Assembly: GCA_021821635.1 (NCBI GenBank)
Contig: JAKACH010000010.1
Coordinates: 1 to 36,870, forward strand
Origin: Thermoplasmata archaeon
GTDB taxonomy: Archaea; Thermoplasmatota; Thermoplasmata; Thermoplasmatales; Thermoplasmataceae
Length of the DNA: 36,870 nt
Direction: 5' to 3'
Shown here: piece by piece, positions 8,708 to 18,051 of the stretch
Numbering within the stretch: position 1 is the first letter of the stretch
Layout: each line of letters begins with the position of its first letter
Program-made: the position numbers and the translations under genes
The notes under the pieces: generated by a model
What the model was told of the DNA's origin: nothing
What the model saw: only the letters and a program-made list of their open reading frames with translations
Database searches by the model: none

Positions 8708-9427
8708 ATGTCTATTAATATGGATTGCATTGCCAGATCAATGGGAGAGGACAGGGTCGAACAGCGAAGGACTCTCCAGATTGCCATATACAGCGATGGA
8801 CAGTCATACAGGGGAATAAGGGACGGCATCAGACTGATGCCGCTGGACAAGCTTGTCATAATACATGAGGAGGTCCATGACAGAAACAGCCAGACGATAG
8901 AGATACCTTTCAAGGATTTTGTCAAGCAGATAGCTAATGCCCTTATGACGCAGGTCGAGGAAGTCAGTGTGTCATCCGGGGAACTTAACGAGGTCCTGGA
9001 GGCTGTTAAGTCCGTCCACAGGGATAACTGCAACGATTTCGATGATTTCATCATAAATGTTACCGGGGGAGGCAAGCTGATATCCTGCACGGCAATTTCA
9101 TCTGCCTTCATCTTTGGCATAAGGGCATTCTGGGTCGATCAGAAGGGCGTGCACATGCTGCCTATACTCAAGCTCGGGTACCAGAGAATACTTTCTGAGA
9201 CAAAACTCGCAATCCTCGATGCGCTTGTAAGGAAGAAGGGTAGGATAGAGAGCCTTGAACAGCTCGCTGAAATGACGGGCCTTGACAAATCGCTGATAAG
9301 CAGGCACCTCAACGGAACAGAGGATTCCGAAGGGCTGGTGGATCTCGGACTGGTTACGGTGAACAAGGGCAGAAGGGGCAGATCCGAATTGGAGATAACG
9401 GCGCTGGGAAAGATAGTGACGATCTGA
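8708..9427 (+). CDS. CARF-like domain plus winged-helix HTH transcriptional regulator (Csa3-like)
   Basis: Rossmann-like N-terminus RTLQIAIYSDGQSYRGIRDGIRLMPLDKLVII; INVTGGGKLISCTAISSAFIFGIRAFWV resembles the CARF NxTGGtK motif; C-terminal HTH ILDALVRKKGRIESLEQLAEMTGLDKSLISRHLNG. ORF track start 8666 (TTG); ATG 8708 or 8741 more plausible. Confidence 0.75.
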   Translation: MSINMDCIARSMGEDRVEQRRTLQIAIYSDGQSYRGIRDGIRLMPLDKLVIIHEEVHDRNSQTIEIPFKDFVKQIANALMTQVEEVSVSSGELNEVLEAVKSVHRDNCNDFDDFIINVTGGGKLISCTAISSAFIFGIRAFWVDQKGVHMLPILKLGYQRILSETKLAILDALVRKKGRIESLEQLAEMTGLDKSLISRHLNGTEDSEGLVDLGLVTVNKGRRGRSELEITALGKIVTI

Positions 9428-9445
9428 TTATGGGTCCGCGCAACC

Positions 9446-9457
9446 TCAACGGTTGAC
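9446..9457 (+). promoter_or_regulatory. Candidate operator TCAACGGTTGAC upstream of the OsmC family gene
   Basis: TCAAC-G-GTTGA palindrome followed by aatattttat (TATA-like) and ATG 9494. Confidence 0.5.
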
Positions 9458-9493
9458 AGGAATATTTTATGAAATTGTCTGTCATCAGAACGC

Positions 9494-10000
9494 ATGGTAA
9501 ATTTTGATGACAGCTTCAGGTCGAGAATGCAGGAGAGGATGGCAAGGTTCTCGATGTTTGACCAGAAGGGCAATGTCAGCTCGAAGGTTAGCGTAACGGT
9601 GAAAAAAGGGGATAATCTCCGCTCCGAAACGAAGCCGGAGAACCAGGGGTTCTCATGGGCATCGGATGAAAATGGACCAAGTCCCCTATCGTATTTTATC
9701 TCTAGCCTTGGCATGTGCCAGATGGTCCACTATGGCGAACACGCAGGATCGAAGAATATCCGGATTGATGCTCTTGAAATAACCGTGGATGGAAAATTCA
9801 CTGTCAGCAGGCCCAGATACTTCACCGAGATCCATTACTTTGTGGATATGAAATCCCCCGACAGCTTCGAAAAGATTAAAGAACTCGTAAAGTCGGCAGC
9901 ATCAGACTGCTATGTTACTAACACGCTTTCCAAGGCATGCGATGTTAAGGGATATCTCATCCTGAACGGAGAACAAAAGGGTCGGATCGATCAACTTTGA
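9494..10000 (+). CDS. OsmC family protein
   Basis: GPSPLSYFISSLGMCQMVHYGEHA ... SAASDCYVTNTLSKACDVKGYLILN matches the OsmC/Ohr pattern with two conserved Cys. Confidence 0.85.
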   Translation: MVNFDDSFRSRMQERMARFSMFDQKGNVSSKVSVTVKKGDNLRSETKPENQGFSWASDENGPSPLSYFISSLGMCQMVHYGEHAGSKNIRIDALEITVDGKFTVSRPRYFTEIHYFVDMKSPDSFEKIKELVKSAASDCYVTNTLSKACDVKGYLILNGEQKGRIDQL

Positions 10001-10348
10001 AGCAATTCAGCTCAGAACTCTGCAGTAAAGGCTTATTAAAATCTTTCTGCTGACTCGGCATGATGCATATCCAGTCAACCTTCTAAGCACCTTCCTGTGT
10101 ACATTAAGCATAACTCTTTGAGATTGAACTCATGCCACACTCTATAGTACGTCTTCTTCACATAATACATTGAAAGAAGATACTTTGCCTGTCAAGAGGC
10201 ACAAGATCAGCATTACTCATTAATCCTTTTGAAATATCTTTTGTATCAAGCAAGGATTAAAATCACTGCACATCTGGCAAAGCACAGATCCAGAAGGGAA
10301 TGAATTTTATTAAGATGCTGTCAACTTGCAAATTTCCAGTTCTTTGCC

Positions 10349-10516
10349 TCATTTTCTGAGCTCTTTAGCAGGATCTTTAGGTCTAGGAATTAAGGCGATC
10401 TCGTCTTATAATTTTACTATAGAGAATCTATCTCCGTATTGTTTTATTGCCTCTTTACCTATATTGATTCGTCCCTGTTCATCCACTTTAGCTTCTTCAA
10501 TCACTTTTACAAGTAT
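10349..10516 (-). pseudogene. Decayed AbrB/VapB-type antitoxin
   Basis: Minus strand reads VKVIEEAKVDEQGRINIGKEAIKQYGDRFSIVKL*DEIALIPRPKDPAKELRK* with an in-frame TAA at 10406-10408; AbrB-like 'vdekGRi.I...' pattern. Confidence 0.65.
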
Positions 10517-10641
10517 TGAATTTAATAAAATCAATTCTGTGGGAATTTAGTTATATTTAGGGTAAAATGTATATGTTATCCCACAACCACAATTAGAAAA
10601 GTTTGAGCAATGATGTTAAACGACCCCAGAATAAGCACAAA

Positions 10642-10677
10642 ATGGACCATCGGAATTTGATTAAAGTATTAGGCGAA
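10642..10677. repeat. att-like repeat R1 (degenerate tRNA-Ala 3'-end type)
   Basis: atggaccatcggaatttgattaaagtattaggcgaa; shares ATTTGATTAAAGT with R4 at 17875. Confidence 0.55.
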
Positions 10678-10751
10678 TACTGCAATTTCAAGCTTTAGAT
10701 AGTAAAATTCTTAGCTTTATCATGCTATGGCCTCAATGAATAGGTGAATTT

Positions 10752-10955
10752 GTGAAATTAAAATTTGGCGTTTGCAAAAACTGCGGTCATGAGGTAGTTT
10801 TTTTTGACAGGCAATGGAAACATCACATTACCAGGGCAAATCAATATCATGTACCACACTGGCCAGCAGGTCATGTGATAACAGTAGACTGCAAAAGAGA
10901 ATCCTGCAAATGTGCTGTACCAGATCTTGATGAATCAAAGGAGCAGAAATCATGA
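10752..10955 (+). CDS. Small putative zinc-binding hypothetical protein
   Basis: 67 aa, GTG start, Cys-rich CKNCGHEVVFF ... CKRESCKC. Confidence 0.4.
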   Translation: MKLKFGVCKNCGHEVVFFDRQWKHHITRANQYHVPHWPAGHVITVDCKRESCKCAVPDLDESKEQKS

Positions 10956-10998
10956 ATGGTTTTACTGGATAGCCATACGGAAAGGTAGGGAGAATCCC

Positions 10999-11223
10999 AT
11001 GCTGTTATACACTGTAAACAGGATCATGACAATTGCTATGTATATTGGTATACTGGCCCTTATTACTGTATCTATAGGAATTTATTTCTATTACACTGGG
11101 GTGCCCATAAGCAGCATAACAAATATCTTCAGGATTGGCGAATCACTATTTTTACTGTCTCTCATATTTCTTATTGTCGGCTGGATGTCTAAACTCAGGA
11201 AAGATAAAGTCAACAAAGGATAA
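10999..11223 (+). CDS. Small membrane protein, hypothetical
   Basis: ORF 10912-11223 with likely start ATG 10999; two hydrophobic helices. Confidence 0.4.
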   Translation: MLLYTVNRIMTIAMYIGILALITVSIGIYFYYTGVPISSITNIFRIGESLFLLSLIFLIVGWMSKLRKDKVNKG

Positions 11224-11422
11224 TTCCTAGAATATATTGGTTTAATCGACAGTTAGAAGACAAATACTATAGTCATAAGGCATTATAGCGATATAAAAGG
11301 AGGATATCGAATTTATCTGCCACATTGCACAGAAATTAGTCCTGTTTCAATGAGGTGTGAAATCAGAATCATCTATGCACGTCAACAATGGAACCCTGGA
11401 TCAGTTGGATTTTTCTTGAAAT

Positions 11423-12004
11423 TCAGCTTACTCCTTTCCTAGTGAAAATCATGGCAGGAATCATTACCCACATCGCCGCAAAAGCAAAGAAAGCCTCAAA
11501 AATGCGGCTGCTGTTCCCAGCAGGGTCTCCCCTAATCCTGCTTATAACTGCATCCCATGTGTTGCCTGCCAGATTGCCGAAATATATAAGCCTGATAAAA
11601 ACAAGAATGTGGGATGCAGTCTCTTCTCCATAGAACTCCTCCAGCTTCCGAGTCATTTCCGGTTCAGGGTTCCGGTTTGTTTCCGCATAATGCTGCGCAT
11701 AAATAAGAGCAGGAGCCTCGTCAGGGGAGGCATGGGAATGGAACTGGAGATTTACAAGTTCAGATAGTTCCTCCTTGCTGATCCCGTTAGAAAGAGCCTG
11801 CCTCCCATGAAACCACTGGCAGTAAACACAACCGTTGACTGCCGTTATCACGGTCATGATTTTTTCAGCAAATTTCCTGGAGACAGATTTGCTTCTCACG
11901 GCCCCCAAAATTTCTGGAAGGTGGCTTGCTAAGTAAAGAATATCCCTTGCAAAAAGGGATGGCGTATATATCCGCTTCCCGAAATTATCATTCATTTTCA
12001 ACAT
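11423..12004 (-). CDS. Carboxymuconolactone decarboxylase/AhpD-like family protein
   Basis: AVNGCVYCQWFHGRQALSNGISKEELSEL: CxxC-x3-H AhpD-like motif. Confidence 0.75.
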   Translation of the reverse strand: MLKMNDNFGKRIYTPSLFARDILYLASHLPEILGAVRSKSVSRKFAEKIMTVITAVNGCVYCQWFHGRQALSNGISKEELSELVNLQFHSHASPDEAPALIYAQHYAETNRNPEPEMTRKLEEFYGEETASHILVFIRLIYFGNLAGNTWDAVISRIRGDPAGNSSRIFEAFFAFAAMWVMIPAMIFTRKGVS

Positions 12005-12338
12005 TCTTGAGTCACTGATGGCCTATAAGGAATGTACCGTTCTGAGATGGGTATAATTTTACAAATTTTTAATTTTACAACTCTTAATACTATTGTCATG
12101 GTTTAGTTGATTTTTCTACTGACAGGCTTATGAACGACCCAATCTTATAATTTAATAATAAGATCTGCAACCATTATTAATATGCTTTCTTCAGACTAAT
12201 GGACCAGTATTACAGCCCCAAATCCGAAATTACTGATTGTAAAAATACGGGAATTCAGGCTTTCAATTGTCTGATAAATTAATGTTCTCCAAAAGATTTA
12301 ATTCCCTAGACCAGAGCGCTAAAGAAATACGAGACCGA

Positions 12339-12593
12339 TCACAAAGAAAGAATTAAAAATAGGATAGATGGCACCAACTTAACCAACGAACAACCAACTA
12401 ATACCAAAGCCGTAATATTGGCTATGTTAAAATATAACTTCTCGATAATTGCTAAACCCAGCCCAACGAATGAAATTATGCATAGAAGACTTAAAGCAGA
12501 CAGTATAAAATATTCCTCGATAGATGGCATAAAATCATGATTCATAATTCCATTGACTAGGAATACTGTGAAACCGATTGCACTGAAGAACAT
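12339..12593 (-). CDS. Small membrane protein, hypothetical
   Basis: 84 aa, hydrophobic, short ORF only. Confidence 0.35.
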   Translation of the reverse strand: MFFSAIGFTVFLVNGIMNHDFMPSIEEYFILSALSLLCIISFVGLGLAIIEKLYFNIANITALVLVGCSLVKLVPSILFLILSL

Positions 12594-12897
12594 CGCAATT
12601 CATGCTACTTTTTCTGTTCCTGGCATTGGTTTTACCCTGATTTGCTTTCATCTCTTAGTTTTACTATAAATGGATATACATTTTTTTTATGGTCATTCTC
12701 AACTAGCACCGACGTGGACCATTTGGAAATTACAGCAATTTCGGCGCATAACCGCAATGATAGAAAAGTTAGCAAGGTGGATAATTATGAAAATAGTTCC
12801 AAACCATTTGTAGATATTTTCATTCTATCCATTTTTGTCACCTCTTAAAATGTAGTCTACTTCATTCAGTTTAAGCAAAGTATAACCTATTCTTTCA

Positions 12898-15800
12898 CTA
12901 AATGGGAGCTAGAACGTTAGTTAGAGTAAGGAATCCTGCAGGAATTGGTTTGTCAAGTTTCCACACAATGTTCATTGGCTTGCTTCCCGTATGACTAAGA
13001 TAATTCGCTGTTCCAAGAAAAGTGTATGGGGAAGCGCCAGCTAGATCCTCGCGGTTTTCACGTACAAATAGCACCACCTTACTACCGTTTCGGACGTGAT
13101 TGATATATCTTTGACCTGTTACTGAGTCTTCGGAAGTAGTGCTCTGACTTTGCCAGTGAAAAAGTAAGTCGCTAATGGAGTAATCTTTATACATAGTCGA
13201 GGGAGAATAATTTTCTTCTGACTTATTAAGTGTTATAAACAGTATGTCGATATTCTTCTCTGGTATATATTTAACTCCCTCTCTTACGTTTCCAGGAGTC
13301 AGGTAATCAAATGCAACTAGAATCTGGTCTCTGGTATATCTGCTGTGTAGGTATAGTGGAGAATCAAATCCCAAGTCGACTGGTTCTTCAACAAAGTCAA
13401 TCTTCATGAGATTATAGTTTAGCAAATCCTTTAACTCTTCGAACATTATCTTATTCTCGCTTAACTTTAGCAAACTTTCTTTCAAATCTTTGAACCCAGA
13501 CTTTTCCAGTGGTTTCTGCCATACAGTAAAGTGGAACATCATAAGCATCCTTGATTCCTGCTGCGTTAGTTCCTTCAGATCCAATAAATTCAAATTATTC
13601 AGTACATGTAAAAGAAACTCAATCCATTCTCTAGAATTTATCGAGCAGATTCTAGAAAACGCACCTGTAAATATCTTCTCCAAAGGTTCTGTAAAGTCAC
13701 TGATTATTCCGGCTCTAACTGTAAGACGTGAAAAACTGTATTTTCTGTAAATTTCACGAATATCCATATGATAATATTCAACAAAATTCATAAGTGTTGG
13801 TTCTAGTAATGTTTCTTGTTTGAAAGACGAAATTCTTGAAACTAGGCCAGATAGTGTTCCAATTGAGTCTTTGATGTTCTTAAGTATGAATTCAGTCGCC
13901 TTACGCTCAAGTTGAATATAACAACCTGTTGGAACATCAGGAAAACCTCTTTTTATCTGGTCCACAATTCCTCTATTAGTCTTGCCAAGTAGCGCCTTGA
14001 ACTTTGACTCGAAATCATACTTACTATTCGCCTGCCCAACAAAATCCAAGACAGTTAGACATTCCTTATCATCAGTAATTCTAAGACCTCGGCCAAGTTG
14101 CTGTAAGAAAACAGTGAGACTTTCAGTTGGTCTCAGAAACAGTATAGTATTAATCTCTGGAATGTCCACCCCTTCATTGTACAGATCAACAACGAAAATG
14201 AACCTTATTTTTCCAGAGACGAGTTCTTCTTTTGCATTAAATCTATCTTCATCAGTAGAATCTGCAGTGAGGTAAAGTGAAGTAATACCCGCATCATTGA
14301 ACTGTTTAGCCATGAACGCTGCGTGAACTCGAGACACACAAAACGCAAGTCCTTTAACATTTCTAATATCAGAGACGTATTTCATTACTGAGTCAATTAT
14401 CAGCGTTGCTCTTCTAATTCCCCACCCCTGTTCGTCTGTGTAGATATTCTCTATTTGAGAAATATCATATCCTCCTCTTGCCCATTTTAAGTTTCGAAGG
14501 CTCACTGGATCAGTTATTACAAAATACTGGAAAGTGCTCAGAAGTTTTCTATCTATAGCTTCCGGCAACCTGATTTCTGCAGATATGCGGTTCCCAAAAT
14601 AATGAAGTATGTCTTTTCCGTCCATTCTTTCAGGAGTTGCTGTAAGTCCAATCAGAATCTTTGGATGATAATAGCTAAGAAGTTTCTGGTAGCTCTCTGA
14701 GGCAGCATGGTGAAACTCATCTACCACAATATAGTCATAATAGTATGGATCAGTATGCTTAAACAATTCCTGTGAGTTTAACGACTGTATACTTACGAAA
14801 AGATGATCCAAACTGGATGGCTTGAAATTACCAACCATGAGATCGCCAAAGTTGTAATCTCGTTGAATTCCACGAAAACAATCTAAACTCTGCCTCAGAA
14901 TCTCTTCTCTGTGCGCAACGAACAGAAGCCTTTGTCTGTTATTTCCATGTTCAGCGCAAAATCTCTTATAATCAAAGGCTGAAATCACAGTCTTTCCAGT
15001 TCCGGTTGCTGCAACAACTAGATTAGTATAATTGTTATGAACGACGCGTTCTGCCTGGAGTTTATCTAAAATTTCTGTCTGATATGTATATGGATATATC
15101 TCGAAAAGGAAAGCTGGAGGAATTACTGATTCCCTGTTTGTTTCAGCATCTATTGCTTTAATGAACCTAGATCTGTCTTTTGAAGTGTAGAGTTCAAAGT
15201 CTTTTGAGTTCCAATAAGTTTCAAAGGTAGCATTAATTTTCTGCATTGTGCTCTCCATCTCCATTTCTGTAACCTTTACATTCCATTCAAGTCCACTCAG
15301 CACTGCTGCATTTGAGAGATTCGAAGAACCTACGTATGCGGTTGAAAAACCACTTTCTCTGTTAAAGATATATGTTTTGGCATGTAGTCGAGTTCTCTTA
15401 GTGTCATATGAAATTCTGATCTGGGTGTTTGGAAGAGAATTGATCTCTTCTACTGCTTTTATGTCAGTTGCACCCATGTATGAGGTAGTTATAACTCGCA
15501 ATTTTCCTCCATTGGTTGTAAACTTCCTTAGATCATCAATGATGAGACGAAGTCCACTCCACTTGATAAATGACACTAGCATATCAATAGTATCGCAGGA
15601 TTGTATCTCTCTCTTCAGTTCTGAATAAAGACTTGGTTCACCCTGCGATCCAGTAAAAAGAGAACTTTGTGAAATTGAAGTTTCAGGTCTGATAATCTGC
15701 TCTTCTTGTATACTATTGCTTCCCGAGACCTTATTCTTAACAGAAAGTAACTTTTCACCCGGAAGATGGATAAAATACGAATTTAATCCAAGTCCATTCT

Positions 15801-16041
15801 CTTGAATACTAAACGATTCAAGGGAAGAGTTTAGTGCATTAACAAGATCGCTAATGCTGGCACCCTTTTCGCTTAGAAGATCAAAGTATTTTTCTACAAC
15901 ATTAGCGACATACAACGAAAGCATTCTCGACGCTTCTTCCGGATCGAGTCTAGTTTTCGTAATCACTTTATCTTTTTGGGCTTCGATTTCGCTATATATT
16001 ATCTGGTTTATTACCTGTTCATAAATTCCAGGTTTCAGCAT
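12898..16041 (-). CDS. Phospholipase D-like nuclease + SF2 DEAD/DEAH helicase + DUF3427-type C-terminal protein
   Basis: PLD: RLHAKTYIFNRESGFSTAYVGSSNLSNAA (HxK); Walker A VAATGTGKTVISAFDYKRF; VDEFHHAASESYQKLL; GLTATPERMDG; FLQQLGRGLRI; C-terminal ~400 aa resembles DUF3427. Confidence 0.85.
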   Translation of the reverse strand: MLKPGIYEQVINQIIYSEIEAQKDKVITKTRLDPEEASRMLSLYVANVVEKYFDLLSEKGASISDLVNALNSSLESFSIQENGLGLNSYFIHLPGEKLLSVKNKVSGSNSIQEEQIIRPETSISQSSLFTGSQGEPSLYSELKREIQSCDTIDMLVSFIKWSGLRLIIDDLRKFTTNGGKLRVITTSYMGATDIKAVEEINSLPNTQIRISYDTKRTRLHAKTYIFNRESGFSTAYVGSSNLSNAAVLSGLEWNVKVTEMEMESTMQKINATFETYWNSKDFELYTSKDRSRFIKAIDAETNRESVIPPAFLFEIYPYTYQTEILDKLQAERVVHNNYTNLVVAATGTGKTVISAFDYKRFCAEHGNNRQRLLFVAHREEILRQSLDCFRGIQRDYNFGDLMVGNFKPSSLDHLFVSIQSLNSQELFKHTDPYYYDYIVVDEFHHAASESYQKLLSYYHPKILIGLTATPERMDGKDILHYFGNRISAEIRLPEAIDRKLLSTFQYFVITDPVSLRNLKWARGGYDISQIENIYTDEQGWGIRRATLIIDSVMKYVSDIRNVKGLAFCVSRVHAAFMAKQFNDAGITSLYLTADSTDEDRFNAKEELVSGKIRFIFVVDLYNEGVDIPEINTILFLRPTESLTVFLQQLGRGLRITDDKECLTVLDFVGQANSKYDFESKFKALLGKTNRGIVDQIKRGFPDVPTGCYIQLERKATEFILKNIKDSIGTLSGLVSRISSFKQETLLEPTLMNFVEYYHMDIREIYRKYSFSRLTVRAGIISDFTEPLEKIFTGAFSRICSINSREWIEFLLHVLNNLNLLDLKELTQQESRMLMMFHFTVWQKPLEKSGFKDLKESLLKLSENKIMFEELKDLLNYNLMKIDFVEEPVDLGFDSPLYLHSRYTRDQILVAFDYLTPGNVREGVKYIPEKNIDILFITLNKSEENYSPSTMYKDYSISDLLFHWQSQSTTSEDSVTGQRYINHVRNGSKVVLFVRENREDLAGASPYTFLGTANYLSHTGSKPMNIVWKLDKPIPAGFLTLTNVLAPI

Positions 16042-16371
16042 GCTGTTTCAATATCATAACTTCTTAATAATGTGATGCACTCAGTTGAGCCCCAAAAATG
16101 ATAGATAAAAATAGTCTAAAGTTAAAATCAGATATAGCATACGTTCAGAGGTGCCTTGTTATACTTTCGTAATGATCGTTAATCAGTTGCATAATCCTAT
16201 TGGTTTCACTTTGTTTATCGGTATTCTCGGGATTGCTCATAATTCCAGACACTAGAGCATACCTGCTTAATCCTAAACTTGGTGGTTAAATTGAATCTTT
16301 CTATACCATAGATTAGTGGCATTTCCCCACGAATCAAGAATTAAAATGCTTGGATAGTAAAAAATTTAAGC

Positions 16372-16409
16372 GTGGACTAGTCAGGATTTGATCAGAATTT
16401 CAGGGGAAC
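16372..16409. repeat. att-like repeat R2
   Basis: gtggactagtcaggatttgatcagaatttcaggggaac aligned to R4 at 17875. Confidence 0.55.
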
Positions 16410-16487
16410 ATATTTAATAAGGGATAATGAAGCAGTCTTGCGGCTATTTATGAAAATTAATATAATGTTTAAACATAAACATATGGT

Positions 16488-16700
16488 ATGCCCAAAACTA
16501 TCACCATCAAAAAGTCAGTGTACGATGAATTAAAGGGATTTAAGAAAGAGAATGAGAGTTTCAGTGATCTTCTGGACAGATTGGTCAAATCACAGAGCAA
16601 GAAGGAAATTCTTACGTCTTTAAGGGGAAGCACTGAATTTGAAGATAAGGAGAAACTTCTAAAAGAGATCGAAAAGAAAAGATGGGAGAAGAGAAATTGA
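16488..16700 (+). CDS. VapB-type antitoxin
   Basis: MPKTITIKKSVYDELKGFKKENESFSDLLDRLVK, overlapping a downstream PIN gene. Confidence 0.75.
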   Translation: MPKTITIKKSVYDELKGFKKENESFSDLLDRLVKSQSKKEILTSLRGSTEFEDKEKLLKEIEKKRWEKRN

Positions 16701-17074
16701 TTCTACTGGATACAGATGTTATTATTGAGGTGCTGGATAAGAAATCTGACATGGGGAATGTAATACTGCGTAGGATCATTGAAAGCGGAGAAGAATACTG
16801 TACAAGCTCTGTGAACATGCATGAACTGCTTTACGGCTTACAAAAATACTCCAAAGATTCTCACTTAGTCCTTCAGATACCCACACTGGGATACAATAAG
16901 AATGACAGCGAACTATCTGCTGTTTTGGAGCTAAGTGCAGAAAGAAAAGGAAGATCGGTCCCAAGGATGGATGCGATTGTGGCATCAGTAGCAATAAACA
17001 ACGGTTGCTCACTTTATACATTAGATGAGCACTTTGAAGTTTTCACGGACAAAGGTCTTAAATTGTTCAGGTAG
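16682..17074 (+). CDS. VapC-type PIN-domain toxin
   Basis: LILLDTDVIIEVLDKK ... SSVNMHELLYG ... PRMDAIVASVAINNGCSLYTLDEHF: PIN acidic residues. Confidence 0.85.
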   Translation: MGEEKLILLDTDVIIEVLDKKSDMGNVILRRIIESGEEYCTSSVNMHELLYGLQKYSKDSHLVLQIPTLGYNKNDSELSAVLELSAERKGRSVPRMDAIVASVAINNGCSLYTLDEHFEVFTDKGLKLFR

Positions 17075-17080
17075 AACAGA

Positions 17081-17117
17081 ATGGACCGGTTTGGCCTCGA
17101 TTGAATTATTAAGGGAA
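17081..17117. repeat. att-like repeat R3 (most diverged)
   Basis: atggaccggtttggcctcgattgaattattaagggaa; first 10 nt identical to the tRNA end copy, begins 7 nt after the vapC stop. Confidence 0.45.
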
Positions 17118-17248
17118 TGCAACTAAAATATAGATAGGAGTCTGGGTCCTCAGAGACATTTCAAGCAAAAATGGGTTCTTATTGTAGTTTGTCCTGTATT
17201 ACGAAATAATATACCGAAATTTAAAATATTCGTAATTCATTCTATAGT

Positions 17249-17476
17249 ATGAAGGTGTATACCACGGTTTCTGCAAAAATCTCAGAAGAAGAAAGGGAAG
17301 AATTAAAGAAACTGGGATTAAATCCTACCGTAATTATTAAAAAAGCGGTGCAGGAAGAAATCAGGAAAGCAAGGAACAAGACCTTAATAGAGAAAATGAA
17401 AAGGGTTAAACCCATTATATCGAAATTAAAGCTAGATGAAATAGTATCAGATATCAGGGAAGACCGGGAAAGATGA
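17249..17476 (+). CDS. VapB-type antitoxin
   Basis: MKVYTTVSAKISEEEREELKKLGLNPTVIIKKAVQEEIRKA; ATGA overlap with the downstream PIN gene. Confidence 0.75.
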   Translation: MKVYTTVSAKISEEEREELKKLGLNPTVIIKKAVQEEIRKARNKTLIEKMKRVKPIISKLKLDEIVSDIREDRER

Positions 17477-17856
17477 ATCTGCTGGACGCTTCCGCAATTT
17501 TTAACCTTTTTCAGCGTGGTAAATATGATATACTCGTTTCTGGGGCAACTATCCCTCTTGCTAGGTACGAGATTGGCAACATTCTTTGGAAAAATTATAA
17601 AGTTAGAAATAGAATATCAAAGAGAGAAGCGATGGAATCGGGCAATGTCCTTTTTGAGCTGCTTGATTCCATGGAACAGATCATCCCTTCTTCTGCTTCA
17701 GTATTAGATTTATCCCTCGAGGAGGGCCTGACATTCTATGATTCATCATATCTAGTATCGGCCATTGAATCAGGTTGCGAACTTGTAACTGACGACCTGA
17801 AACTTCATAAGATTGTAAGCTCAAAGATAACGGCACGCAAGAGCTCGGATTTGTAA
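17473..17856 (+). CDS. VapC-type PIN-domain toxin
   Basis: NLLDASAIFNLFQRG ... LARYEIGNILWK ... TFYDSSYLVSAIESGCELVTDDLKLHK. Confidence 0.85.
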   Translation: MNLLDASAIFNLFQRGKYDILVSGATIPLARYEIGNILWKNYKVRNRISKREAMESGNVLFELLDSMEQIIPSSASVLDLSLEEGLTFYDSSYLVSAIESGCELVTDDLKLHKIVSSKITARKSSDL

Positions 17857-17874
17857 TTAAACATCATTGCAATT

Positions 17875-17913
17875 ATGGACCGGTCGGGATTTGATTAAAG
17901 TTCTGAGGGGAAA
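17875..17913. repeat. att-like repeat R4: exact 20-bp copy of the tRNA-Ala 3' end plus conserved arm
   Basis: atggaccggtcgggatttga is identical to 23441-23460, then ttaaagttctgaggggaaa shared with R1/R2. Confidence 0.75.
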
Positions 17914-18051
17914 CTATTTTGATACTTCTTAGTAATCTTTATGTCAGGTGTTAATGGAATAGTGTGATGTTCCATGTGACTTATGAGATATATTTGGACA
18001 AAAATTTGTTGTGTGTGTGTTTAGACTGAGAGGATTGAAGTTCGTAATTAG

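Noticed and set aside
11829-11837. CAACCGTTG match to the CARF-associated motif
   Set aside because: Lies inside the AhpD-like coding sequence (VNGC codons), not in a promoter.
12199-12225. atggaccagtattacag resembling the att-like repeat
   Set aside because: Only about 8 matching nt and no ATTTGATTAAAG arm; likely chance.
16999-17007. CAACGGTTG match to the CARF-associated motif
   Set aside because: Inside the vapC coding sequence (NNGC codons); probably coincidental, but it lowers the motif's specificity.
18006-18022. tgttgtgtgtgtgttt simple GT tract
   Set aside because: Short low-complexity run with no further structure.
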